64,000 nucleotides of DNA from CAZSBB01 sp964605235 (GCA_964605235.1 CAZSBB010000020.1:46887-110886); one strand, 5' to 3'; shown: positions 51,168-60,957, counted from the first letter of the stretch. A program made the numbers and translations. Notes: generated by a model from the sequence alone, not told the origin.

Positions 51168-51184
51168 GCGACAGGAGACCTGAC

Positions 51185-51868
51185 ATGAGCTTTCCCCAGC
51201 AGTCCAATCATGGTTATCGAACCGCCTTTACGCTGATCGAATTGCTGGTGGTGATCTCCATCATCTCGATCCTCGTCGCCCTGTTGTTGCCCGCCCTGGG
51301 CGCTGCCCGCGATACCGCCATGACCGCCCAGTGCAAGAGCAACCTCAAGGCGGTCGGCACCGGCGTGCATATCTATGCCGAAGATTTTGAACGCTATGTG
51401 CCGCTGCTCAATGACACGACCAAAACCAACTACACCAAATGGACCAGCTTCGGCATGTGGCATGTGCTGCTGGGCAAAAGCATGGGCTGGAAGTATGTCT
51501 CGGGCGTCAAAGTCGGCTTGACCGCGCCCAACATCATTCACTGCCCCAAGGACGAAGGCCGGGACTGGCAGGTCAACCACTTCTCAGGCAGCATCGTCAG
51601 CTACAACGTCAAACTGGAACAGATTTATCGTCCCACGCAGCGCATCTTCGTGCTCGACTCGCTGCGCGAGGCGATCCCCGTCAACGACACGCTCTGGTAC
51701 GCCACGCCGGTGGGCAATTACACCTCCGTCTCACCGTACTTCTTCTTCCGCCATGGCCGCGGTTCGGTCGGCTCCGCCAACATGGTTTATTTCGATGGTC
51801 ATGCCGAGGAGCAGCGCGAAGAGGATTTCCGCGCCATCGGCAATGTCGTCTTCAAGTGGCTGCAGTGA
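51185..51868 (+). CDS. Type II secretion-like pseudopilin (prepilin N-terminal methylation motif)
   Basis: This 227-aa protein has a short basic leader, then the prepilin peptidase motif and hydrophobic helix TAFTLIELLVVISIISILVALLLPALGAAR (Glu at +5). A globular C-terminus follows, ending RHGRG...MVYFDGHAEE, an H-x(n)-DG variant of the planctomycete pseudopilin family. GGAG lies 8 nt before the ATG at 51185. It sits between the LacI gene and the secreted DUF4838 protein. Many such genes occur as single copies beside carbohydrate enzymes in these phyla; they may dock substrates or enzymes at the envelope. Confidence 0.9.
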   Translation: MSFPQQSNHGYRTAFTLIELLVVISIISILVALLLPALGAARDTAMTAQCKSNLKAVGTGVHIYAEDFERYVPLLNDTTKTNYTKWTSFGMWHVLLGKSMGWKYVSGVKVGLTAPNIIHCPKDEGRDWQVNHFSGSIVSYNVKLEQIYRPTQRIFVLDSLREAIPVNDTLWYATPVGNYTSVSPYFFFRHGRGSVGSANMVYFDGHAEEQREEDFRAIGNVVFKWLQ

Positions 51869-51876
51869 GTGTCATC

Positions 51877-54800
51877 ATGCCGACCCGTTTGCCCGGACCC
51901 AGCCCTCAAGCCCGCGCCGCGCGGGACCGCATCCGTTGTCGATGGTTGATGGCGCTGCTGCTGGCGTGGGTTGGACTCGTGACTTTTTCCCACTCCGCTG
52001 CTGCTGCTGCCGCCGCTGCGGTGGTGCTGGGTCCCGACTGGCGCGTCGTGTTGCCCGCCGAGCCCACCGAAACCCAGCGCTTTGCCGCGGCTGAACTGGT
52101 GCATTTCGTCCAGCGCATGACCGGCTGGCACTGGGCCATCGTCACCGATTCCGCTGACGGCTCCGCCTCGGCGCCCGGTCCGACGCTGCAGTTGGGCGGC
52201 ACCCGCGCCAATCAGGCCTTGCTCGTCCAGTGTGACGCCCGCTTCAACCAGCCGGGGCGGGATGGCTTTGTGCTGCGGGTTTCGCCCACGCAGGTGCAAC
52301 TGCTCGGCGCTGCCGACCGCGCCACGCTGTACGGCGTGTACGACCTGCTGGAAACCTGGGGCTGTCGCTTCCTGGCGGCGCCGACTGCCGACGACGACGG
52401 GCTGTCTGTTCCCCAACGCACCAGCCTGACCTTGCCTCTGGGCGAGCAGCGCCATGAGCCGTGGTTCGTCGTCCGCGAGATCGATGGCGGGGCGCTCGAC
52501 GCCCAGGACGCGCTGGGCCTGGTCGCCTGGTCGGTGCGCAATCGCCTCAACCGGCGCTTCGGCATCCGCGACGCCATCCTGCGCAAACGCTATCCCGACC
52601 ACCCCGCCAGCCAGCGCGCCTGGCACACCCGCGGCGGCGATGAGCAATGGCAATGGCTCTGCCACAACTTCGCCTTCATCTTTCCCGCCGACGCCAATGA
52701 TTTCGCCCAGCATCCTGACTACTTCGCGCTCTATCAGGGCCGGCGCATCGACCTGGGCTCAGGCAGTCGGCGGTACTACGGCGGGGGCAACCTCTGCACC
52801 ACCCATCCCGAGGTCATCGCCCGCTGCGTGCAGTTCACCGCCGACTGGTTCACCAAGCATCCCGCCGGCAGCGTCATGCCGCTCTGGCCCGGGGATGGCG
52901 CGATCAAGTGGTGCGAGTGCGACAACTGTCTGGCGCTGGGCGGCCGGAACTTCATGCCCGGCCGCGACGGCTCCATGACCCGCCGCATGATCCGTTTCGT
53001 CAACGCCGTCGCCCAGCCGCTGGCGTCGCGCTTTCCCGATCGCCTGCTGCTGCTGCCCGCTTACGCCAACTATCACCTGCCCGAGCCCGCCGAAACCATC
53101 GCCCCCAATGTGCTCGTGCAATACTGTTACCACGGCTGCTACGCCCATGGCCCAGGCTGCTCCCACAATCAACGCGACCTGAGCGAAATGAAGCTGTGGG
53201 CTCAGCAGGCGCCGGGTCGCCTGGGCGTCTGGGAATACTTCCTCATCGGCGACCACACCCTCACCGCCCCCAGCCCCGTGCTTTTGCCGCTGACCCACCG
53301 CGCCCGCGACACGGTCCGCACGCTGGCGGAGATGGACGCGCGCTGGTATTTCACCCAGTCTTCCCCGGCTTACCAGGACGCCAACCCGCTGCTGTACTAC
53401 GTGCTCGCCCGCCTGCTGTGGAATCCGCAGCTTGATCTCGCTGCGCTGATCAGTGATTTCGCCAACCACTGGTACGGCCCGGCGGGGACGCTGCTCACCC
53501 AATACCACCAGACGCTCGAAGCCGCCGTCGCCCAATCCGATTGGCATCCGCTGACCTACAGCGAAATCGCCTTGCCTTCGCCACGTGTCTACACGCCGCA
53601 GCTCATTGCCCAACTCACGCAACTGCTCGCCCAGGCCGAGACGCTGGACCTGCCCGCGCCCTACCAGCAGCGCGTCGCCCGCCTGCGCACCAGCCACGAC
53701 TTCACCCTCCAGCATGTCAGCACGCAGACACTGGCGGGACTGGACCCCGCACAGCCCTGGCGTCTGGAGCGCGGGTTGGATCGCTACCTCATCAACGCCG
53801 ACGGGCCTGATGTGGATCCCAAGCGATTTGACGAACTCATTCAGCACACGCTCGACACCGGGCAGATGGATCGGCAGATGGAGCAAACCATCTTCCGCGC
53901 TCGCAAGCGTTCCGTGCCGGTGCTGCGGATCGCCAACGACACCGTGGAAATCGCGGTGCTGCCGGAGATTGGTGGGCGGCTGATTCGTCTGCTCGATCGC
54001 GCGTCGGGCCGGAACTTCCTGCTTGAATCCACCGGCAACGATCAGCTTGAACGCATCGGACAGCGCTATTTCAACTACGGCGGCTATGAGGAATACATCG
54101 GCCGGGGCTTTGCCGGCCCGGGCTGGGAAACGCCTTTCCGCGCCGAGCGCTTCGAGAACGAGCACTTCGTCGGCATCCATCTCGAAGCCAATTTCGACGA
54201 CCTGCTGCTCCAACGCACCTACCAACTGCCGCGCGACGGCACGCCCCGGCTGGACATCCGCTCCACGCTGACCAATTCCACCAGCCAGCCGCGCAAGCTC
54301 AGTCTGCGCGGGCATCCGCTCTTCAACCTCGGCGCCAACTGCGGCAGCTTCCAACTGCTCCTGCGCCGCGAGGGTCAGCTCATCGAACGTCAGCTCGCTG
54401 CCGAGCACGACGGCCTGAGCGTGCAGCCCGATGGGGCGTGGGCGGCGATGAATCCCGACCTCAACATCGCCCTGCTCAATACCTTCGATCCGCAGCAGGC
54501 CCAGGGCTATGTGTTCGTGGATGACCAGCAACGCTTTTTTCAACTGGAACTCATGGGCGCGGAACAGGAACTGGCGCCCGGACAGTCGCTGACGCTGGCG
54601 CACAGCTTTCATGTGCTGACGGATGCCGCCGCGCTGCGCCAGCAGATGCTCGCCCCTTCGCCGCAGGATGCCAGGCCCGCGTCGGCGGAAACCCGGGTGA
54701 CGCCGCTGCAAAGCGACATCGCCAGCATTCCCGATGGCAAAGTTGGCGCGGCGCTGCGTCTGGACCGCGACAGCACGCTGGCGTTTTCCACCCGCTATCT

Positions 54801-55428
54801 GCGGCCCAACGCCGGCACGCTGACCGCATGGGTGCGGCCGAGCGTCAGCAGCGCGGACCTGCAATTCGCTTTCCTGCTCAGCGCCGGCAACAACAGTCCG
54901 CAGTGGTTTCACATCGTGCTGGGCGCCGGGCAACTCAATGTGCTGATGAAAGACGGCCCCGCGCCGTATACCGCGCCGGGCAGCTACTACGCCAGCTTGT
55001 CCGCCGAGGTCACCGACTGGCCCGCGCGACAGTGGCGGCATGTGGCGGTGGTCTGGGCGGATGCCGGTGCGGGGCATGGCGTGCTGCAGATTTATCTCGA
55101 CGGCAAACTCGCGGCCGAACGCTACGACCTGACGCTGGGCCAGCCGCTGAACGCCGAGCGCTTCACCATCGGCCGCAGCTCCGCCTCCGCGCGCACCCGT
55201 CCTTCCGCAGCCTTCGACATCGACGAATGGCGGCTGTTCAACACTCCGTTGACCGCCGCCCAGGTGCAGGCCCAGATGCACAGCCCCGGTGCCGCGCCGA
55301 CGCCCGGCCTGCTGCTGGAACTCTCCGGCGAAGGTTCGGCCGAGGGCGCGTCACGCACCACGTTGCCGCTTGATGCCGCCAGCGTGCCGCAGCGCGTCCG
55401 AGACATTCTGCAGGAGCGCCAGCCATGA
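51877..55428 (+). CDS. Secreted DUF4838 glycosidase-like protein with C-terminal LamG domain
   Basis: This 1,183-aa protein begins with a signal peptide (about 22-45). An alpha-glucuronidase-like N-terminal domain (about 48-170) has the pattern ETQRFAAAELVHFVQRMTG and ATLYGVYDLLETWGCRFLAP-type residues. DUF4838 follows (about 190-510), with LWPGDGAIKWCECDNC and YYVLARLLWNPQLDL. A beta-sandwich resembling aldose epimerase/GH C-terminal domains (about 685-920; LPEIGGRLIRLLD, GGYEEYIG) precedes a LamG/concanavalin-like domain (about 950-1135; RPNAGTLTAWVRPS, WRHVAVVWADAG). The role is probably extracellular polysaccharide breakdown. The stop overlaps the HAD gene (ATGA). Confidence 0.85.
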   Translation: MPTRLPGPSPQARAARDRIRCRWLMALLLAWVGLVTFSHSAAAAAAAAVVLGPDWRVVLPAEPTETQRFAAAELVHFVQRMTGWHWAIVTDSADGSASAPGPTLQLGGTRANQALLVQCDARFNQPGRDGFVLRVSPTQVQLLGAADRATLYGVYDLLETWGCRFLAAPTADDDGLSVPQRTSLTLPLGEQRHEPWFVVREIDGGALDAQDALGLVAWSVRNRLNRRFGIRDAILRKRYPDHPASQRAWHTRGGDEQWQWLCHNFAFIFPADANDFAQHPDYFALYQGRRIDLGSGSRRYYGGGNLCTTHPEVIARCVQFTADWFTKHPAGSVMPLWPGDGAIKWCECDNCLALGGRNFMPGRDGSMTRRMIRFVNAVAQPLASRFPDRLLLLPAYANYHLPEPAETIAPNVLVQYCYHGCYAHGPGCSHNQRDLSEMKLWAQQAPGRLGVWEYFLIGDHTLTAPSPVLLPLTHRARDTVRTLAEMDARWYFTQSSPAYQDANPLLYYVLARLLWNPQLDLAALISDFANHWYGPAGTLLTQYHQTLEAAVAQSDWHPLTYSEIALPSPRVYTPQLIAQLTQLLAQAETLDLPAPYQQRVARLRTSHDFTLQHVSTQTLAGLDPAQPWRLERGLDRYLINADGPDVDPKRFDELIQHTLDTGQMDRQMEQTIFRARKRSVPVLRIANDTVEIAVLPEIGGRLIRLLDRASGRNFLLESTGNDQLERIGQRYFNYGGYEEYIGRGFAGPGWETPFRAERFENEHFVGIHLEANFDDLLLQRTYQLPRDGTPRLDIRSTLTNSTSQPRKLSLRGHPLFNLGANCGSFQLLLRREGQLIERQLAAEHDGLSVQPDGAWAAMNPDLNIALLNTFDPQQAQGYVFVDDQQRFFQLELMGAEQELAPGQSLTLAHSFHVLTDAAALRQQMLAPSPQDARPASAETRVTPLQSDIASIPDGKVGAALRLDRDSTLAFSTRYLRPNAGTLTAWVRPSVSSADLQFAFLLSAGNNSPQWFHIVLGAGQLNVLMKDGPAPYTAPGSYYASLSAEVTDWPARQWRHVAVVWADAGAGHGVLQIYLDGKLAAERYDLTLGQPLNAERFTIGRSSASARTRPSAAFDIDEWRLFNTPLTAAQVQAQMHSPGAAPTPGLLLELSGEGSAEGASRTTLPLDAASVPQRVRDILQERQP

Positions 55429-56267
55429 GTCCCCGGCCCGACGCGCCGCCGGTGCTGGTGGCGCTCGATTTCGATCTGACGATTTACGACTACCGCGATC
55501 CGCCGCGCATCATGAGCGTGCAGCCGCGCCTGGAACAACTCGCCGCCGCGGGCGTCAGGCTGGGCATCGCGTCAGGGCGTTCAGTGACGGACCTGCGCAA
55601 AACGCTGACCGAAGCCGGCCCGGTGTGGGGGCAACCCTGGCCTGCGTTTGTGATTGCTTACGACGGCGAAATCTGCCAACCCGACGGCAGCGACTGGCCC
55701 GGCGCCCATGCGTGGAACCGCGAACGCCGGCAGCGCGTGCGCCAGGTCTGGCGCCAGGTGGAACCGCTGTTTCGCACCATGGTCGCCTGGGCGGCGGGGC
55801 GCGGCATCGGCCTGCAACAGGACATCATGCGCCACGACGGCGGGCTGACCGTGGCGTTTGATGATCCGCCCGCTGCGCAGCGGGTGCTCGATGAAATGCA
55901 ACAGCGGCTGGCGCAGATGCGTGATGTGCCGGATGTGACGCTCAGCCGCAACCATCACATCGTGCTGGCGCTGCCGCGCGGCATGGGCAAGGGTGATGCC
56001 CTGCAACACCTGACGCTGCTCGAAGGCCTGACGCCGGCGCAGGTGCTGGCGGTGGGGGACAACCTCAACGACCTGTCGATGTTCGCCCCGGAGCTGGGCT
56101 TTCAGATCGCCACCGTCGCCAATGCGGATCCACGCGTCAAGGCCGCGGTGACCCAGCGGGGGGGCTTGATCGCCGAGCAGGAGATCGCCGCCGGCGTGCT
56201 GGAAATCTTTGCGGTGTATTTCCCCCACGTGCTGGGCGCTTCCGCCCGCGCCCGGCAGCGAAGTTGA
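55425..56267 (+). CDS. HAD-superfamily (Cof-type) phosphatase
   Basis: This 280-aa protein overlaps the previous gene by 4 bp (ATGA), so the two are translationally coupled. It has the HAD motif I LDFDLTIYD (14-22), motif II IASGRS (about 48-53), motif III Lys in GMGKGDALQHL (about 185-195) and motif IV GDNLNDLSMF (about 212-221), plus a C2-type cap. Cof-type and sucrose-phosphatase-like enzymes dephosphorylate small sugar phosphates. In this locus it may act on a sugar released by the DUF4838 protein. Confidence 0.88.
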   Translation: MSPRPDAPPVLVALDFDLTIYDYRDPPRIMSVQPRLEQLAAAGVRLGIASGRSVTDLRKTLTEAGPVWGQPWPAFVIAYDGEICQPDGSDWPGAHAWNRERRQRVRQVWRQVEPLFRTMVAWAAGRGIGLQQDIMRHDGGLTVAFDDPPAAQRVLDEMQQRLAQMRDVPDVTLSRNHHIVLALPRGMGKGDALQHLTLLEGLTPAQVLAVGDNLNDLSMFAPELGFQIATVANADPRVKAAVTQRGGLIAEQEIAAGVLEIFAVYFPHVLGASARARQRS

Positions 56268-56283
56268 AGCAACCGCCGGCGGA

Positions 56284-58296
56284 TCAATTCTCCGCGCGGC
56301 GCATCCATTCGCCTTCCAGCGGTTCCAAACGAGCGGCAGCTTTGGCGCGGCGGTCCTGCAGGGCTTTGACCTTGCCGCCATCGCGGTACACCTGCGGGTC
56401 GGCAAGCTGTTCGTCCAGTTCCGCCACTTCTTTTTCCGCCAGCATGATGCGCTCTTCGAGGTCGCGCGTGCTCAGCTTCATCAGCTTCGGATCGCCGGCG
56501 GGCTTGGGTTTGTTCGCAGGCTTGGCGGGGGCTTTGCTTTCGTTGCGCTTCTGCTCCTGCTCTTTCCGCCGGGCGTCGGCGTCGGCTTGCTTCTTCGCTT
56601 GCGCTTCCGCTGCCGCCGCCTGCTGCTGGGCGAGCTGGCGCTGTTCCTGCAGGTATTCGCTGTAGGTGCCCCAGAAGATGGACAACCCGCCCTGGCCGTC
56701 GAGCACGAGCAGGCGGTTGACCAGGTTGTCGAGCATCATGCGGTCGTGGGTGATCAGCAGCAGCGTGCCGCCGCCCTTGGCGCTGGCGCCCCAGCCGCCG
56801 GCTTCGGCGGTGAACTGGCGCAGGGCTTCTTCCAGCCGCTCGGCGCTGGGGATGTCCAGGTGGTTGGTCGGCTCGTCGAGCACCAGCAGGTTGTGCCCGC
56901 CGGCGACGAGGCTCGCCAGCACCGCCCGGCTGCGCTCGCCGCCACTGAGCACGCTCAGCGGCTTGTCCTGTTCGATGCCGGTGAACAGGAACGCGCCCGC
57001 CAGGTCGCGCGCTTCCTGCTCGGTCTGGTTGCTGGTGTAGCGTTTAAGGTGTTCCACCACGGTCAGCGTCAGGTCCAGATGCTCGTGCGTCTGGCGGTAA
57101 TGCCCGACGTTGACCTGCGAGCCCAGCTTGGCGTGGCCGCGGTCGGGTTGCTGCTCGCCCAGCAGGCAGCGGATGAGGGTGCTCTTGCCCGCGCCATTGG
57201 GGCCGATGACGCCGATGCGTTCGCCGCGCTGGAGGGTGAAGGTGAAATCGTCAAAGAGCTGCTTGTCGCTTTCGGGATAACCCTTGGACAGATGCTCCGC
57301 CTGGAGCACCTGATCGCCGCAGCGCGGGGCGGCGGGAATCCGCAGGTTCATCACATCCAGTTCCTGCGGCCGTTCGAGCAGCTTTTCGTCCTTGAAGCGA
57401 TCCAGCCGCTTCTCCCGGCCCTGCGCCTGCTTAGCGCGCTGGCCAGCGCGGTAGCGGTCGATGAACGCCTGCTCCTGGCGAATGCGATCCTGCTGTTTTT
57501 CATACTCGCGCTGCTGCACCATGCGGCGCTCGGCGCGCAGCTCGCGGTACTTCTGGTAGTTGCCGGGGTAGTCGAACATGCGCCCGGATTCGAGTTCCAC
57601 AATGCGGCTGACCACGCGATCGAGCAGCCAGCGGTCGTGGCTGACCAGCAGCACCGCGCCGCGGAATTCGTTGGCGAGGAATTCCTCCAGCCACTGCCGG
57701 CCGGCGATGTCCAGGTGGTTGGTCGGTTCGTCCAGCAGCAGCAGGTCGGGACTGCTCAGCAGCAGCTTGGCGAGCGCCAGGCGACCCTTCTGCCCGCCGG
57801 AGAGGTCTTTGACCTTGACGTTGAAAAAGGAGTCGTCCAGGCCCAGGCCGTGCAGCGTGGCTTCGATCTTGTGATCGACGGCATAACCCCCGGCCGCGTG
57901 CATGTCGTGCTCGACGGCTTCGTAGCGTTTGAGCAGTTGTTCGAGCTCGTCGCCCTCGGCTTCCGCCATGTCGTGGCTGAGTTTTTCCAGTTCGTCATGG
58001 AGCTGCGCCAGCCGGGCGAAGGCGGTCTGCGCTTCCTCGCGCAGGGTGTGCTCGAGGTTGAGGTTCGGATCCTGGGTGAGATAGCCCACGGTGGCGCCGC
58101 GGGCGATCTGCAGCTGCCCGGCATCGTGCGGATGGGGGCTGAGCCCGCCGATGAGCTTCATCAGGGTGCTTTTGCCGCAGCCGTTGCGGCCGACCATGCC
58201 CGCCTTTTCGCCGTGCTGGAGCGTGAGATTCACGCTGTCGAGGACGATGCGGTCGCCGAACGCCAGATGCAGGTTGGAAATGCTCAGGAGCGCCAT
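56284..58296 (-). CDS. ABC-F family ATPase (Uup-like)
   Basis: This 670-aa soluble protein has two ATP-binding cassettes. The first has Walker A GRNGCGKST, signature LSGGQKGRLA and DEPTNHLD; the second has GPNGAGKST, LSGGERSRAV and DEPTNHLD. They are joined by a charged linker (YEKQQDRIRQEQAFIDRYRA). The C-terminal 100 residues are Lys/Glu/Gln-rich and predicted to form a coiled coil, as in Uup. ABC-F proteins act on the ribosome (stall release, antibiotic protection) rather than in transport. The very long frame upstream of the ATG at 58296 is antisense to the sulfatase-like gene and is not coding. Confidence 0.93.
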   Translation of the reverse strand: MALLSISNLHLAFGDRIVLDSVNLTLQHGEKAGMVGRNGCGKSTLMKLIGGLSPHPHDAGQLQIARGATVGYLTQDPNLNLEHTLREEAQTAFARLAQLHDELEKLSHDMAEAEGDELEQLLKRYEAVEHDMHAAGGYAVDHKIEATLHGLGLDDSFFNVKVKDLSGGQKGRLALAKLLLSSPDLLLLDEPTNHLDIAGRQWLEEFLANEFRGAVLLVSHDRWLLDRVVSRIVELESGRMFDYPGNYQKYRELRAERRMVQQREYEKQQDRIRQEQAFIDRYRAGQRAKQAQGREKRLDRFKDEKLLERPQELDVMNLRIPAAPRCGDQVLQAEHLSKGYPESDKQLFDDFTFTLQRGERIGVIGPNGAGKSTLIRCLLGEQQPDRGHAKLGSQVNVGHYRQTHEHLDLTLTVVEHLKRYTSNQTEQEARDLAGAFLFTGIEQDKPLSVLSGGERSRAVLASLVAGGHNLLVLDEPTNHLDIPSAERLEEALRQFTAEAGGWGASAKGGGTLLLITHDRMMLDNLVNRLLVLDGQGGLSIFWGTYSEYLQEQRQLAQQQAAAAEAQAKKQADADARRKEQEQKRNESKAPAKPANKPKPAGDPKLMKLSTRDLEERIMLAEKEVAELDEQLADPQVYRDGGKVKALQDRRAKAAARLEPLEGEWMRRAEN

Positions 58297-58470
58297 GGGG
58301 CGGAAAGCATAGCAAGTTACCGGGCCGGCGCGGGGGCGGGGTCGTTCAAACTGGGCAAACTGGCGCGGCTGAACCCTGGCTAACCTCCGCACTGAACACC
58401 GGTCGCCCAAGCTTTTTTGCGCACAACTTGCCAACCCGGGAATTGGGGGTACTTTCCCGCCGGAGGCAGT

Positions 58471-59802
58471 TTGAGACGTAACCTGATCATCATTCTGGCA
58501 CACGGGCTGCGCAGCGACGCGGTCAGTGGGGAACGGGCCTGGCCTTTGCCGACCCCCGGCTTCGACAAGCTGGCGGCGCGCGGCCTGCGGCTGGTCGCCA
58601 CCAGCGCCTGCCCGGCCGACCCCGGCGGTCTGGTCAGCCTGTACACCGGCCTGCACGCCCGGCAGCATGGTCAATTCATGCCCAGCCGCCATGTGCAGGA
58701 TGTGGAGGGTTGGCCGGCGCTGCTGCGCGAAGCGGGCTATCACCTCGCCGGCGTGGGCAAGATCGGCCCGGTTCGCCAGCATCTGCATCAAGCCGTTGGC
58801 GTCGAGGAAATCGAAGCCCTCGAACCCGTCGGCTGCAGCTACCTGGGCGCCATGCAGAATCGCGGGCTGCTCAAGGATGTCATCGCCCAGCGCCGCCAGC
58901 GACTGCGCTACGGCCCGTTTGAACCGGATCGTCTGGACATGGAGCCGGACAACGACGTCGATGGCTACATTGCCGCCGAAGCCCAACGCATGCTCGACCA
59001 GATGCCGCCCGACCGCCCCTGGGCGCTGATCGTCAGCTTCACCGGCCCCGCCAACGACCTGCCCGCGCCGCACCTGTACAACGACCTGATCGAACCTTCC
59101 GAACTGGCGCAGGATTTTGTGCCCGCCGACCTGACGCACATCGACGCACTGGTGGAACTCGACTACCCGCGCGTGCTCCTGCAACGCCTCAATCATCAGA
59201 ACATCGGGCGCATCCGCTGCGATTACCTGGGCCGGGTCAGCCTGATCGACTACGGGGTCAGTCGGCTCCTGTCGCGCCTGGAACGCCGCGACGACGCCAG
59301 CCGGACGTGGACCATGCTCGGCAGCGATCGCGGGCATCTGCTGGGGGAACATGGCGTGGTCGGGCATCGCTCGTTTCTGGGTGTGGCGGTGGAGACGCCA
59401 TTGATCCTCGCGCCGCCGACGCCTTGTGCTTTACGCAGCAGTGATGATCTGGTGAGCGTGGTGGACATCGCGCCCACGCTGGCGCTGCTGGGGGGGTGCG
59501 ATCCCGCCCCCGGCATGCTCGGGCGCAGCCTGCTGCCCTTGATCGCCGAGGAACCGTTGCCGCTGCCGCCGGGCGGCATGATCAGCGAGTATGGCGACCG
59601 CCTGCTGCTGGAAACGGAGCGCTACAAGCTGGTGTGCAACCGCACCACCCGCAAAACGCTGGGGATTTATGACCTGCTGTCGGACCCGGACGAACTGAAG
59701 AACCTCCACGGCACGCCGCAGGGCATCAATCTGCTCGACGCGCTGCGGTGGCGGCTGGCGGATGCGCTGCTTCCGCTGACGGCGCCGAGTCCGCGCGGGT
59801 AG
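58471..59802 (+). CDS. Degenerate sulfatase/alkaline-phosphatase-fold protein
   Basis: A TTG at 58471 preceded by GGAGG is the preferred start (443 aa); an upstream TTG would add 18 residues. The fold is that of arylsulfatases: RRNLIIILAHGLRSDA at the N-terminus, VSLYTGLHARQHGQ, MLGSDRGHLLGEHGVVGHRS, VVDIAPTLALLGG and LYDL-type ISEYGDRLL. Key catalytic residues are changed: the first metal motif ILADD is ILAHG, and the CxPxR site that is converted to formylglycine is replaced by a DPGGL stretch. It is therefore unlikely to be a normal sulfatase; it may be a binding protein or a diverged phosphatase. Confidence 0.82.
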   Translation: MRRNLIIILAHGLRSDAVSGERAWPLPTPGFDKLAARGLRLVATSACPADPGGLVSLYTGLHARQHGQFMPSRHVQDVEGWPALLREAGYHLAGVGKIGPVRQHLHQAVGVEEIEALEPVGCSYLGAMQNRGLLKDVIAQRRQRLRYGPFEPDRLDMEPDNDVDGYIAAEAQRMLDQMPPDRPWALIVSFTGPANDLPAPHLYNDLIEPSELAQDFVPADLTHIDALVELDYPRVLLQRLNHQNIGRIRCDYLGRVSLIDYGVSRLLSRLERRDDASRTWTMLGSDRGHLLGEHGVVGHRSFLGVAVETPLILAPPTPCALRSSDDLVSVVDIAPTLALLGGCDPAPGMLGRSLLPLIAEEPLPLPPGGMISEYGDRLLLETERYKLVCNRTTRKTLGIYDLLSDPDELKNLHGTPQGINLLDALRWRLADALLPLTAPSPRG

Positions 59803-59886
59803 CGTGGGGGCATCTGCGTATCCATAATCCCACAGCTTCGCCTGCGGCTCATCGACGGGCGTCCGGGTTTCATTTCGACAAGTGCT

Positions 59887-60957
59887 TTACGTCAGCAGCA
59901 TGGCGTCGCCGTAGGAGTAGAAGCGGTAGCGCTGGGCGATCGCAATGGCGTACCACCGTTTGAGCTGGTCGAGTCCGACGCCGGGGAGGGCCGCCACCAG
60001 CGCCAGCAGCGTGGACTGGGGCAGATGGAAATTCGTCAGCAGCGCATCGACGAAACGGAACGAGTGGCCCGGCGTGATGAACAGTTGCGTGTCGGCCTGA
60101 TAGCCGGCGGGGGAGTCGGGCAGCGGGTCGGGCAGGCTTTCCAAGGCGCGCACCGTGGTGGTGCCAATCGCGACAATCCGCCGGCCGGCGGCCCGGGCTT
60201 GCTGGAGTGCCGAGATCACCGAAGCCGGGATATCGATCCACTCCGAATGAATGCGATGGCCTTCCAGCGTGTCGCTGCGCACCGGCGCGAAAGTGCCCAG
60301 CCCCACATGCAGCGTGAGCATCTGCCGCTCGATGCCCAGGGCGTCGAGCTTCGCCAGCAATTCCGGAGTGAAATGCAGCCCGGCCGTGGGCGCTGCGACC
60401 GACCCGAGCGGGTTGGCGAACACGGTGTTGTAACGCTGCGGGTCGTGGGCGTTGTGCTCCGCGAGGCCAGCGAGCTTGCGGGCTTTGCGGATGTAGGGCG
60501 GCAGCGGCGTTTGGCCAATGGCTTGCAGAATCGGCAGCAGGTGGGCGGCGCCGTGCAGACGCGTGCGCCATTGTCCGCCGCCCAGCGCGCACAGCAGTTC
60601 CAGTTGGCAGTCGGCCTGCAAGGCTAAGCGTTCGCCGGGGCGCAGCGAACCACGGGCTTCGAGCATGACATCCCACGCGGGGAGCTGTTCATGCACGGCA
60701 GGGCCGACGAACAGGCCGGTGACTTTGCCGCCCGTCGCACTGCGGACCGCGGGAAACCATGCGGGAATCACCTTGCTGTGGTTGAAGACCAGCAGATCAT
60801 CGGGGCGCAGCAGGTCCGGCAGATCGCGCACGCAGCGATGGGCCAGCCCGCCGCTGTCCCGCTGCACCACCAGCAGCCGGGCGCTGTCGCGCGGCTCGGC
60901 GGCGGTGGTGGCGATCAGCTCCGGCGGCAGTTCAAAATCCAGTTCCCGGGTCAGCAT
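59887..60957 (-). CDS. queA: tRNA S-adenosylmethionine:ribosyltransferase-isomerase QueA
   Basis: QueA transfers ribose from SAM to preQ1 at tRNA position 34 to form epoxyqueuosine. The 356-aa product has LTRELDFELPPELIA at the start and DLLVFNHSKVIPAW (about 55-68), then PPYI, AAPTAGLHFT, LTLHVGLGTFAPVRSDTLEGHRIHSEW, VGTTTVRALES-like IGTTTVRALES and FITPGHSFRFVDALLTNFHLPQSTLLALVAAL. The frame extends upstream, but ATG 60957 starts the family sequence. A TACCAT box lies 8 nt before it and no Shine-Dalgarno is seen. Confidence 0.95.
   Translation of the reverse strand: MLTRELDFELPPELIATTAAEPRDSARLLVVQRDSGGLAHRCVRDLPDLLRPDDLLVFNHSKVIPAWFPAVRSATGGKVTGLFVGPAVHEQLPAWDVMLEARGSLRPGERLALQADCQLELLCALGGGQWRTRLHGAAHLLPILQAIGQTPLPPYIRKARKLAGLAEHNAHDPQRYNTVFANPLGSVAAPTAGLHFTPELLAKLDALGIERQMLTLHVGLGTFAPVRSDTLEGHRIHSEWIDIPASVISALQQARAAGRRIVAIGTTTVRALESLPDPLPDSPAGYQADTQLFITPGHSFRFVDALLTNFHLPQSTLLALVAALPGVGLDQLKRWYAIAIAQRYRFYSYGDAMLLT

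Noticed and set aside
52759..55281. An 840-codon minus-strand ORF opposite the DUF4838 protein
   Set aside because: Mirror frame of a well-supported domain protein; no recognisable domain of its own.
58297..59367. Long N-terminal extension of the ABC-F gene
   Set aside because: The extension is antisense to the sulfatase-like gene; ABC-F proteins begin at the MALLSISNL segment.
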